The notes beneath the pieces were generated by a model that was given only the letters and a program-made list of their open reading frames with translations, made no database searches and was not told where the DNA came from. Positions 1-5,443 of a stretch of DNA of 5,883 bases are shown here, piece by piece. This DNA is from an uncultured Clostridia bacterium (GTDB lineage Bacteria > Bacillota_A > Clostridia > Christensenellales > CAG-138), in NCBI GenBank assembly GCA_946623765.1, contig CAMORL010000101.1, forward strand, positions 1-5,883. The letters run 5' to 3'. A program made the position numbers and the translations under genes. The stretch's first letter is position 1; every line of letters begins with the position of its first letter.

Positions 1-256
1 GGCTCACGCAAAGAGAACGGTTGATGTGTTCGCAGCCCTGCACCGCAAGGTCGAGTCCCGCTTCATCGACGAGCGGCAGCAGCGCGTCGAGCACCGCTTT
101 TGCCGCTTCTTCGCTCGAACCCGAGCCGATGCGCTTGCCCACGATCTCGCTTGTAGAGCAGCCGAGCACGATGAGAGCGCCCTTTTCCGGCTTTGCCGCG
201 TTCATCAGAATGCCGAACGCTTCCCTGACCTGTTCTTTGATTTCCGTTTCGTTCAT
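1..256 (-). CDS. ywlG: YwlG/DUF436 family protein (TIGR01440), N-terminal part only
   Basis: The reading frame begins at an ATG (complement of 254-256) and continues leftward off the window edge, giving about 85 residues. It starts MNETEIKEQVREAFGILMNA. Two stretches are diagnostic from memory of the family: LGCSTSEIVGKRIGS (about residues 32-46) and QGCEHINR (about residues 71-78), which match Bacillus subtilis YwlG and its relatives (DUF436, about 180 residues), so roughly half the protein is present. The start is supported by an AGGTGAT ribosome binding site (complement of 261-267) and by a strong promoter further upstream. The biochemical role of the family is not established, so none is assigned; the conserved cysteines and the Cys-Glu-His motif are suggestive of an enzyme but prove nothing. 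It is transcribed divergently from mutY. Confidence 0.9.
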   Translation of the reverse strand, partial: MNETEIKEQVREAFGILMNAAKPEKGALIVLGCSTSEIVGKRIGSGSSEEAAKAVLDALLPLVDEAGLDLAVQGCEHINRSLCVS

Positions 257-321
257 GGTAATCACCTCGAATATCTGTTTGACCGCTTCCGAAGGGAATG
301 CGGCTTTCTTATCCGACCATG

Positions 322-350
322 AGTATATCCGCTTCCTCGTGTAAAGTCAA
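322..350 (-). promoter_or_regulatory. Sigma-A-type promoter for the YwlG-family gene
   Basis: On the minus strand TTGACT (complement of 345-350) is followed after exactly 17 bp by TATACT (complement of 322-327). Both boxes match the consensus at five of six positions. The predicted transcription start is near 315, leaving a leader of about 60 nt before the ATG. No riboswitch-like structure was evident in that leader. Confidence 0.8.
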
Positions 351-360
351 GGGAAGGCGT

Positions 361-389
361 TTGCGTTTCGGCATCGTATATGGTATACT
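361..389 (+). promoter_or_regulatory. Extended -10 promoter directly abutting the mutY start
   Basis: The -10 box TATACT (384-389) is preceded by TGG (381-383), giving the extended -10 form TGN-TATACT. A weak -35 candidate TTGCGT (361-366) lies 17 bp upstream. The predicted transcription start, about seven bases after the -10 box, falls at 395-397, which is the first base of the mutY ATG (396). The promoter points away from the YwlG promoter, whose -35 box ends only 10 bp to the left. Confidence 0.65.
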
Positions 390-395
390 GTGCGC

Positions 396-1427
396 ATGGA
401 ATTTGTCGATCTGCTTTTACAATGGTATCCGGATCATCACCGCAGCCTGCCGTGGAGAGCCACGCGGGATCCGTACGCGATCTGGGTCTCCGAAATCATG
501 CTGCAGCAGACGCGCGTCGCGGCGGTCATCCCGTATTACGAACGGTTTATGAAAGAGCTTCCGGACGTCGCCGCGCTTGCAGGCGTGCCGGACGACCGGC
601 TGAACCTGCTCTGGCAGGGGCTTGGATACTATTCGCGTGCGCGGAATCTGAAACGCGCGGCCGCGGTTGTCTGCGAACGGTTTGCGGGACGCATACCGGG
701 CGACTATGAAACGCTTCTGACCCTGCCGGGCGTCGGCAGCTACACCGCGGGTGCGATCGCCTCGATAGCATACGGCGAGCGCGTACCCGCCGTCGACGGA
801 AACGTGCTCCGCGTGTATGCGAGGCTCATGAACGATCCGTCCGACATTGCCGATCCGGCGGTGAAAACGCGTGTGTTCAGCGAATTGAAAACCGTGATGC
901 CGTCCGATCCCGGCATGTTCAATCAGGCGATGATGGAACTCGGCGCGACTGTCTGCGTGCCGAACGGGCAGCCGCTTTGCGGAGAGTGTCCGCTTGCGTC
1001 CCTGTGCAAAGCGCGGGAAGCGGGCACGGCGGGGCTGCTGCCGAACAAAGCGCCGAAAAAACCGCGTTCGATCGAGAACCGAACGGTTTTCGCCCTGTAT
1101 GATGAGGGTGCGCCGCTGCTTTTGAAACGACCGAACAAGGGACTTTTGGCGGGGCTGTATGAGCTTCCGAACGAATCCGGCACGCTTTCGACCGAGGAAG
1201 CGCTGACGTGGATGACCGCACGCGGGCTGCACCCAGTGGGCACGCTGCTGAGCTATTCCGCAAAGCATGTCTTTACGCATATTGAGTGGCACATGCGGGT
1301 GTATGCGGCGGACGTTTCAGGAGAGGGGACGAAGGCGTTCGTGCGTTCCGACGGCAGGCAGTCGATTCCGACCGCATTTTCGGTCTGTCTTCCGATGGAA
1401 ACGGACGGCGCAAAACGGGAAAGATGA
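396..1427 (+). CDS. mutY: A/G-specific adenine DNA glycosylase MutY
   Basis: MutY removes adenine mispaired with 8-oxoguanine, starting base excision repair in the cytoplasm. With the ATG at 396 the protein has 343 residues, close to the usual 350. The catalytic Glu is E33 in SEIMLQQT. The helix-hairpin-helix is LPGVGSYTAG (110-119), followed by the catalytic Asp D134 in VDGNV. The iron-sulfur loop has Cys at 187, 195, 198 and 204; the first spacing is seven residues where Escherichia coli has six, a form I recall as common in Firmicutes. The C-terminal NUDIX-like recognition domain (about 228-335) carries KRPNKGLLAGLYELP and the 8-oxoG-sensing HVFTH motif (291-295). A GTG at 390 would add two residues. 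No ribosome binding site precedes either start, while a promoter ends seven bases before the ATG. No terminator follows, so transcripts probably continue into the lipoprotein gene. Confidence 0.96.
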   Translation: MEFVDLLLQWYPDHHRSLPWRATRDPYAIWVSEIMLQQTRVAAVIPYYERFMKELPDVAALAGVPDDRLNLLWQGLGYYSRARNLKRAAAVVCERFAGRIPGDYETLLTLPGVGSYTAGAIASIAYGERVPAVDGNVLRVYARLMNDPSDIADPAVKTRVFSELKTVMPSDPGMFNQAMMELGATVCVPNGQPLCGECPLASLCKAREAGTAGLLPNKAPKKPRSIENRTVFALYDEGAPLLLKRPNKGLLAGLYELPNESGTLSTEEALTWMTARGLHPVGTLLSYSAKHVFTHIEWHMRVYAADVSGEGTKAFVRSDGRQSIPTAFSVCLPMETDGAKRER

Positions 1428-1447
1428 ACCGCACCGAAAGCGGGATA

Positions 1448-1476
1448 TTGACAGAATTTCATAAATCTCATACGAT
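1448..1476 (+). promoter_or_regulatory. Consensus -35 promoter for the small lipoprotein gene
   Basis: A perfect TTGACA (1448-1453) lies 17 bp upstream of TACGAT (1471-1476), which matches TATAAT at four of six positions. The predicted transcription start is near 1483, giving a leader of about 35 nt. The promoter begins 20 bp after the mutY stop codon, so the lipoprotein gene can be expressed independently of mutY. Confidence 0.7.
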
Positions 1477-1517
1477 ATACAGTGCAGAAAGACGGAACTG
1501 AAAGGAGAAAACCGTTT

Positions 1518-1970
1518 ATGAAGAAATGGATAGCCGTCGCGCTTGTGCTCGTTATGGCGCTTTCGTTCGCTGCGTGCGGCGGACGAAAAACAGAAACAGC
1601 GGCGCCGGGCATGAGCAGCAGCGGGAAAACCGCGGAGAACAATGACAGTGTTTCCGCTCCCGAACCGAACAAAACTCCGGAGTCCGAGATTGTCGGCGTG
1701 TGGAAGCTCACAAGGGGCAAGGTAATGGGCATTGAGATGAAAGCATCGGATCTCAACTTGAATATGTCCATCACGTTCAAGGAAGACGGCTCCGCAAGCA
1801 TGGACAACAACGGCAAGACGATCAACGGCATAAGCTGGGAACTGATTGACGGCAAGATCGTGAGACTGAGCGCATACGGCGCGGCCCTTTACGATCTGGA
1901 CTACGACGGAAAGGTCCTGACGCTGTACGAAGATCAACACGGCGCGGATCTGATCCTTGAAAAGCAATAA
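1518..1970 (+). CDS. Small secreted lipoprotein of unknown function with a lipocalin-like/DUF5640-type domain
   Basis: The 150-residue protein starts at the ATG at 1518, ten bases after AAAGGAG (1501-1507). An in-frame ATG at 1482 is rejected because it would put MQKDGTERRKPF before the signal peptide. MKKW, a hydrophobic stretch (5-19) and a cysteine at residue 20 (SFAAC) form a type II signal peptide, so the mature protein is expected to be lipid-anchored outside the membrane. Residues 21-57 are a Ser/Thr/Pro/Glu-rich linker. Residues 58-150 form a compact domain beginning IVGVWKLT, then alternating strands with FKEDGSASM, ISWEL and LTLYEDQ. This 'GVWKL...F.EDG...W.L' pattern resembles the lipocalin-like/DUF5640 domains of clostridial lipoproteins, usually a small beta-barrel. 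The family assignment is by eye; no ligand or partner can be named. It is probably transcribed alone or with mutY and ends at the terminator at 2024-2060. Confidence 0.88.
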   Translation: MKKWIAVALVLVMALSFAACGGRKTETAAPGMSSSGKTAENNDSVSAPEPNKTPESEIVGVWKLTRGKVMGIEMKASDLNLNMSITFKEDGSASMDNNGKTINGISWELIDGKIVRLSAYGAALYDLDYDGKVLTLYEDQHGADLILEKQ

Positions 1971-2023
1971 GCAAATGACGGGATGCGCCCCCGCTCAGGG
2001 TGCGTTCTGCCGGGAAAACAATG

Positions 2024-2060
2024 AAAAGCCCGCTTCGGCATAATGCCGGGTCGGGCTTTT
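2024..2060 (+). terminator. Bidirectional intrinsic terminator after the lipoprotein gene
   Basis: AAAAGCCCG (2024-2032) pairs perfectly with CGGGCTTTT (2052-2060). An inner stem CGGCA/TGCCG (2036-2040 with 2044-2048, loop TAA) sits on top. The stem ends in four T on the plus strand and, by symmetry, four T on the minus strand, so it should stop transcripts from both the lipoprotein gene and the opposing symporter gene. A further eight-pair stem with two G-U pairs (1983-1990 with 1998-2005) lies just upstream, without a T run. Confidence 0.85.
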
Positions 2061-2142
2061 ATCGTTCGGGGCGGAAAAATGCCGACCGTTTCGTACAGGT
2101 AATAAACCGCTCGATCCGGTTTGAAAGAGTATAGCAGGAAAC

Positions 2143-2173
2143 AAAAACGCCCGAACGGAAAGCCGGTCGGGCG
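2143..2173 (-). terminator. Intrinsic terminator of the GPH symporter gene
   Basis: Read on the minus strand, CGCCCGA (complement of 2167-2173) pairs with TCGGGCG (complement of 2148-2154), followed at once by TTTTT (complement of 2143-2147). The stem starts about 15 bases after the symporter stop codon, a typical position. Together with the terminator at 2024-2060 it insulates the two convergent genes. Confidence 0.85.
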
Positions 2174-2187
2174 CTGTATTTTCAAGC

Positions 2188-3666
2188 TTATATGTCGATA
2201 ATCTTCTGCTCGTAGGATTCCTTCAGGTTCTGTTCCTTTTCCTCCTGCAGAATGCGGACGCGCCGCTTCGAAAGCGGATAGACGGCAAACAGCAGGATCG
2301 CCATGACGCCGAACAGCACGGCGGGGATCAGCGTTGCGAGATCGTACATGATCTTGAGGTTTTCCGGCGTCTGCACCGCGCCCTTCTCATAGCGGTAGTG
2401 CATGCCTAAAAGCGCGCCGTTCACGCAGATCGCGGAAAGCACCTGTCCGAGTTTGCGGAAGAAATTGAAGACCGAATATGCCGTTCCGGTGTCGCGGCTG
2501 CCGGTTTTCACCTCGATGTCGTCGGTCGAATCGGTTACCATCGCCCAGAGCTGCATGACCAGCGTGGTCAGACCGCAGCCGCTCACAAAGTTCAGCGCAA
2601 GGAAGATCCACATGAGCTTGCCGGGTTCCATGCCGCGCAGGAAGAACAAAATGAGATTCGAAAGCGCAGCCAGCGTGAGCCCGACCGCGGTGACTTCCTT
2701 TTTGCCGATCTTCTTCGCCATGTTCGGCAGGAAGAACATGAAGATCAGCATCGGCGAATAGGTGCATGCCTGCGTCGCAAGGTTCATCCAGTTTGCGTGG
2801 AAATAGTCGTCGAAGAGGTAGGTATAGAAGCTCTGCGTGAACATCTGTCCCGAAAGCAGCAGCATCGAAACGAGGCTGATTGCAATGAACGCGCGGTTTC
2901 TGAACAGCAGCGCGATCGCCTTTTTCGTCGCACCCTTTTCCTTCGGCTGCGGTTTGGTCTTGACACGTTCGCGGTTCATCGTATAGGCAAGGATCAGGAG
3001 CGCCGCGGAGACGATCGCCATCAGAACGACGCCGATAATCACGGGACGGTACATCAGATCCGTGATCGCCTTGCCGTTCTCGCCGATGACGATCTGTCCG
3101 GACGCGTCGACCCGCTTCGCGTTGGCAAAGCTGACGATCAGAAGCACCGGAATCGAACCGAGGGCAGCGCCGATCGAGCGGAAAACGGAGAGCTTGTTGC
3201 GCTCTTTATCGTCGGTCGTAACGACGGAAGCAAGCGAACCGTAGGGGATCTGCAGCATCGTATACACCATACCGAACACAACGTAGGTCACGGTTGCGAA
3301 GATGCAGGTTATGACCGTCTTTTCCGGTTCACCCATGCCCGGCAGCTTCGTAAACATCAGAACGCCGGTCACGGCAAGCGGGATTGCGGAATACAGCACC
3401 CACGGGCGGTAGCGTCCGGAGGCTTTCGGCTTTGCGGTATCGGCGATACGTCCCATGATCGGGTCGTTGATCGCGTCCCAGATGCGTGCGCCGATAAACA
3501 TCAGCATGATGAACAGCGGACTTAAATGCAGAATGTCGGTGTAGTATTTCTGCAGCAGCGTCGTGACAAGGCTGAAGATCAGACAGCCCGCCGTGTCGAT
3601 GAGCGCGTAGCCGAGATAATCCCTGAACTTCAATCCGCTGGTCCGCGCGATGTAGCGTTGTTCCAT
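2188..3666 (-). CDS. GPH-family (MelB-like) sugar:cation symporter, MFS superfamily
   Basis: This 492-residue protein matches the glycoside-pentoside-hexuronide:cation symporters in length and in about 12 hydrophobic segments. The signature ARIWDAINDPIMG is at 60-72, with D64 and D68 corresponding to the MelB cation-site residues Asp55 and Asp59. It is followed by GRYRPW (84-89), then IPYGSLASVVTTDDKER (140-156) and the conserved FR (162-163). The MelB residues Asp124 and Trp128, part of the galactoside site, appear here as Q139 and G143, so melibiose is unlikely to be the substrate. This GPH pattern also occurs in glucuronide/xyloside-type members, but the substrate cannot be named. A hydrophilic stretch of about 25 residues (around 186-209) between two membrane helices is longer than in MelB. 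The start is fixed by GGGAGGAG about three bases before the ATG. No glycosidase lies beside it; the gene is a single unit with its own promoter and terminator. Confidence 0.93.
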   Translation of the reverse strand: MEQRYIARTSGLKFRDYLGYALIDTAGCLIFSLVTTLLQKYYTDILHLSPLFIMLMFIGARIWDAINDPIMGRIADTAKPKASGRYRPWVLYSAIPLAVTGVLMFTKLPGMGEPEKTVITCIFATVTYVVFGMVYTMLQIPYGSLASVVTTDDKERNKLSVFRSIGAALGSIPVLLIVSFANAKRVDASGQIVIGENGKAITDLMYRPVIIGVVLMAIVSAALLILAYTMNRERVKTKPQPKEKGATKKAIALLFRNRAFIAISLVSMLLLSGQMFTQSFYTYLFDDYFHANWMNLATQACTYSPMLIFMFFLPNMAKKIGKKEVTAVGLTLAALSNLILFFLRGMEPGKLMWIFLALNFVSGCGLTTLVMQLWAMVTDSTDDIEVKTGSRDTGTAYSVFNFFRKLGQVLSAICVNGALLGMHYRYEKGAVQTPENLKIMYDLATLIPAVLFGVMAILLFAVYPLSKRRVRILQEEKEQNLKESYEQKIIDI

Positions 3667-3683
3667 AGTCTCCTCCCAACAAT

Positions 3684-3696
3684 ATCATTTCATGAT
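3684..3696 (-). promoter_or_regulatory. Possible operator: ATCAT inverted repeat at the symporter transcription start
   Basis: ATCAT-TTC-ATGAT is a perfect inverted repeat with five-base arms. A third ATCAT copy follows at 3704-3708, overlapping the symporter -10 box edge. The repeat covers the predicted transcription start (about 3692), where a repressor would block initiation. The arms are short and AT-rich, so this is only a candidate. Confidence 0.3.
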
Positions 3697-3698
3697 TC

Positions 3699-3727
3699 AG
3701 TATATCATCTGCCTGCCGGAATTGCAA
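3699..3727 (-). promoter_or_regulatory. Sigma-A-type extended -10 promoter for the GPH symporter
   Basis: On the minus strand TTGCAA (complement of 3722-3727) is followed after 17 bp by TATACT (complement of 3699-3704), preceded by TGA, an extended -10. The predicted start near 3692 gives a leader of about 25 nt that carries the GGGAGGAG ribosome binding site. Confidence 0.75.
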
Positions 3728-3794
3728 CGATCCGGACCGTATCTTTGCTCTGCGGAAAAATCACGGAAAGATCGACGAAGCCGAGAATCACATC

Positions 3795-3824
3795 TTGCGG
3801 GGAAGGCGGCAACGGATGTATAAT
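3795..3824 (+). promoter_or_regulatory. Promoter for the AI-2E family gene
   Basis: A perfect TATAAT (3819-3824) lies 18 bp downstream of TTGCGG (3795-3800). The predicted start is near 3831, about 26 nt before the ATG and upstream of the ribosome binding site at 3843-3849. It diverges from the symporter promoter, with about 67 bp between the two -35 boxes. Confidence 0.7.
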
Positions 3825-3856
3825 CGGAAACGGAAAGGTATGAAGGAGGCGGTTCG

Positions 3857-5002
3857 ATGAAACGCTTGAAGGAAAAACCATGGTTCAATTACGCGGTCGC
3901 CGCATGCATCGCTGTCATACTGTATGTCGTATTGACGCATCTGTCGGGCGTCCGAACCGGGATCAGTACATTCCTGGGGTATTTCAGACCGGTGATCCTC
4001 GGCTGTGTGATTGCATATCTGATCAATCCGCTGTCGAAGCTGTACAGCCGCAGCCTGTTTCGCCGGATCAAGAAGGAAGGACACCGCGAAACGGCGTCCA
4101 CCGTACTTGCGTTCATCACGGTCATCCTGCTTCTCGCGCTGCTGATGCTGATTCTGATTCCGCAGCTGATTGAGAGCATTCAAGTGTTCGTCGCAAATCT
4201 GGACGAATACACGTCGTCGGTCAACGACATACTCAACCGGATCGGGGTTTCCGCTTCGATGCTGAATCTGGACAGCATCATCAGTTCCTCCGAAGCGATT
4301 CTGCACACGGCTACGGATTACATCAAAAACAATCTCAATACGATCCTTACGATGTCGGTCAGCGCGGGAAAAGGCGTGCTGCTGTTCCTGATTGCGTTTT
4401 TGCTGTCGATCTATCTGCTCGGTTCCAAACGCAGGTTAAAGGAAGGCGGGAAACGGCTGCTCAGAGCATCCGTCGGAGACCGCAGATATGAAAAGCTCAA
4501 GGATTTCTTTGCGAAAAGCCACAAGATCTTCAATCGCTATATCGCGTACAATCTGCTCGACAGCGTGATCATCGGGATCGTGAATGCAATCTTTATGACG
4601 ATATTCGGCATGCCGTACGTCGGACTCGTCTCCTTTGTGGTCGCGGTCGCCAACTTGATTCCGACTTTCGGACCGGTAATCGGCGCGGGGATCGGCGGGT
4701 TCGTACTCGTGTTGGTAAAGCCGTGGTATGCGCTTGCGTTTCTGGTCTTCACGATCGTACTGCAGTGCATCGACGCATATCTGATCAAGCCCAAGCTGTT
4801 CGCGGATTCTTTGGGCGTTCCCGGTTTGTGGGTTTTGATCGGTGTCATTGTCGGCGGCAGAATGTTCGGGATTGTCGGAATCCTCCTTGCGATTCCCGTC
4901 ATTGCGATCCTGGACATGCTTTACAAAGAGTATTTTATGCCCTGGCTGGAATCAAAACGCAAGCAAGACAAGACGCCGCAAACAGAGCACACGGAGGAGT
5001 AA
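3857..5002 (+). CDS. AI-2E family (PF01594, YtvI/PerM-type) membrane transporter
   Basis: The 381-residue protein starts at ATG 3857, seven bases after AAGGAGG (3843-3849). It has the arrangement expected of the AI-2E/DUF20 family: two N-terminal membrane helices (about 11-28 and 38-57), a helix at about 84-104, a large soluble segment (about 105-165), then a C-terminal cluster of hydrophobic helices (about 170-190 and 233-360). Family hallmarks are NLIPTFGPVIGA (266-277), Q303-C-I-D with LIKPKLFADSLGVPGLWV (309-326), and GGRMFGIVGILLAIPV (333-348). The last 17 residues are charged and probably cytoplasmic. Family members have been linked to AI-2 export (TqsA) and to Na+/H+ exchange in some bacteria, while most have no proven substrate. 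No quorum-sensing gene lies nearby, so 'AI-2' should be taken only as the family name. It is a single-gene unit ending at the terminator at 5032-5054. Confidence 0.93.
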   Translation: MKRLKEKPWFNYAVAACIAVILYVVLTHLSGVRTGISTFLGYFRPVILGCVIAYLINPLSKLYSRSLFRRIKKEGHRETASTVLAFITVILLLALLMLILIPQLIESIQVFVANLDEYTSSVNDILNRIGVSASMLNLDSIISSSEAILHTATDYIKNNLNTILTMSVSAGKGVLLFLIAFLLSIYLLGSKRRLKEGGKRLLRASVGDRRYEKLKDFFAKSHKIFNRYIAYNLLDSVIIGIVNAIFMTIFGMPYVGLVSFVVAVANLIPTFGPVIGAGIGGFVLVLVKPWYALAFLVFTIVLQCIDAYLIKPKLFADSLGVPGLWVLIGVIVGGRMFGIVGILLAIPVIAILDMLYKEYFMPWLESKRKQDKTPQTEHTEE

Positions 5003-5031
5003 GCCGGATCAGACCGGATGCGGATAAACAG

Positions 5032-5054
5032 CGAGCCGGAATCCGGCTCGTTTT
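5032..5054 (+). terminator. Intrinsic terminator of the AI-2E family gene
   Basis: CGAGCCGG (5032-5039) pairs perfectly with CCGGCTCG (5043-5050) around a three-base loop AAT, followed by TTTT (5051-5054). The stem starts about 30 bases after the stop codon. Confidence 0.88.
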
Positions 5055-5072
5055 CCGTTTCGGGATTGTCGG

Positions 5073-5113
5073 AAATCAAACAGCCGCCGCAGACGTTTAA
5101 GGTCCGCGGCGGC
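5073..5113 (-). terminator. Intrinsic terminator of the DUF1540 gene
   Basis: On the minus strand a 12-pair, GC-rich stem with one G-U wobble (5083-5094 with 5102-5113) closes a seven-base loop, followed by the T-rich TGTTTGATTT (complement of 5073-5082). It begins about 20 bases after the DUF1540 stop codon and faces the AI-2E terminator. Confidence 0.8.
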
Positions 5114-5133
5114 AGACGGGACATAGCTCCCGT

Positions 5134-5298
5134 TCAGTTTCGGTGTTCGTAGGAACCGCAGAGGCTTTCGTTTTCCCGACCGGACGCGCAGTTTGCGGCG
5201 GGACGGACGCAAATGCTTCTCAGCGCGCAGTGTCTGCCCTGTTCGTTATACCGGCAGCTCATGACTTCACAGCCGATTTGCTGATCGTTTCGTTCCAT
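5134..5298 (-). CDS. DUF1540 domain small cysteine-rich protein
   Basis: The 54-residue protein starts MERNDQQIGCEVMSCRYNEQ. The ATG (complement of 5296-5298) lies seven bases after a full AAAGGAGG site (complement of 5306-5313), which decides the start; an in-frame upstream ATG would extend the protein through its own ribosome binding site and promoter. Cysteines are at residues 10, 15, 24, 30, 37 and 47. The core pattern C-x-V-x-x-C-x-Y-N-x(5)-C followed by I-x-V and a C-terminal cysteine is that of DUF1540, a short family found in Clostridia and Bacilli, sometimes in two copies per protein; here there is one. Such cysteine spacing suggests metal (probably zinc) binding, which is an inference. 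There is no signal peptide or membrane segment, so it should be cytoplasmic. It is a single-gene unit, divergent from the BMP lipoprotein gene, with which it shares an overlapping promoter region. Confidence 0.88.
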   Translation of the reverse strand: MERNDQQIGCEVMSCRYNEQGRHCALRSICVRPAANCASGRENESLCGSYEHRN

Positions 5299-5373
5299 TG
5301 CTGAACCTCCTTTCGTTTTGCTTAGTTTGCGCAGCGGACGGACGATCCATGTGCGAATCCCGAAAAATGCGGG

Positions 5374-5402
5374 TTGAAAAAGCTGTGGTTTCGTATTATA
5401 CT
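5374..5402 (+). promoter_or_regulatory. Sigma-A-type promoter for the BMP lipoprotein gene
   Basis: TTGAAA (5374-5379) is followed after 17 bp by TATACT (5397-5402), each matching the consensus at five of six positions. The predicted start is near 5409, giving a leader of about 35 nt with AGGAGGG at 5430-5436. The leader is too short for a riboswitch. Confidence 0.75.
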
Positions 5403-5424
5403 TATATCGACCCCAATCGGGCAA
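5395..5424 (-). promoter_or_regulatory. Promoter for the DUF1540 gene, overlapping the BMP promoter
   Basis: On the minus strand TTGCCC (complement of 5419-5424) is followed after 18 bp by a perfect TATAAT (complement of 5395-5400). Its -10 box shares four base pairs with the plus-strand -10 box (5397-5402). The predicted start near 5388 leaves a leader of about 90 nt before the DUF1540 ATG. Confidence 0.6.
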
Positions 5425-5443
5425 TTTTCAGGAGGGAAAAGAA

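Noticed and set aside
417..1292. A long open frame on the minus strand inside mutY.
   Set aside because: It is antisense to an unmistakable MutY gene, is rich in Arg/His as expected for a shadow frame in GC-rich DNA, and has no family resemblance.
1482..1517. An upstream in-frame ATG for the small lipoprotein.
   Set aside because: It would place twelve polar residues before the signal peptide and sits at the predicted transcription start; ATG 1518 follows a good ribosome binding site and gives a normal lipoprotein signal.
1934..2185. A minus-strand open frame across the convergent intergenic region.
   Set aside because: It would start inside or next to the symporter terminator, lacks a ribosome binding site, and runs into the 3' end of the lipoprotein gene.
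2797..3525. A 242-codon open frame on the plus strand inside the GPH symporter gene.
   Set aside because: It is antisense to a clearly conserved transporter, its composition (many Arg, His, Asp) is that of a reversed hydrophobic coding sequence, and no domain is recognisable.
3753..3836. Four CGGAAA copies (3753, 3764, 3825, 3831) between the symporter and AI-2E promoters, considered as a regulator-binding array.
   Set aside because: The spacing is irregular, the copies are short and purine-rich, and two lie in the transcribed leader of the AI-2E gene; chance is an adequate explanation.
3857..5002. Reading the AI-2E family gene as evidence for a quorum-sensing system.
   Set aside because: No luxS, lsr or sensor gene is present, and most members of this family are not AI-2 transporters.
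5299..5424. A longer DUF1540 protein starting near 5424.
   Set aside because: The extension would be translated through the AAAGGAGG site and the promoter boxes, has no ribosome binding site of its own, and lies outside the DUF1540 domain.
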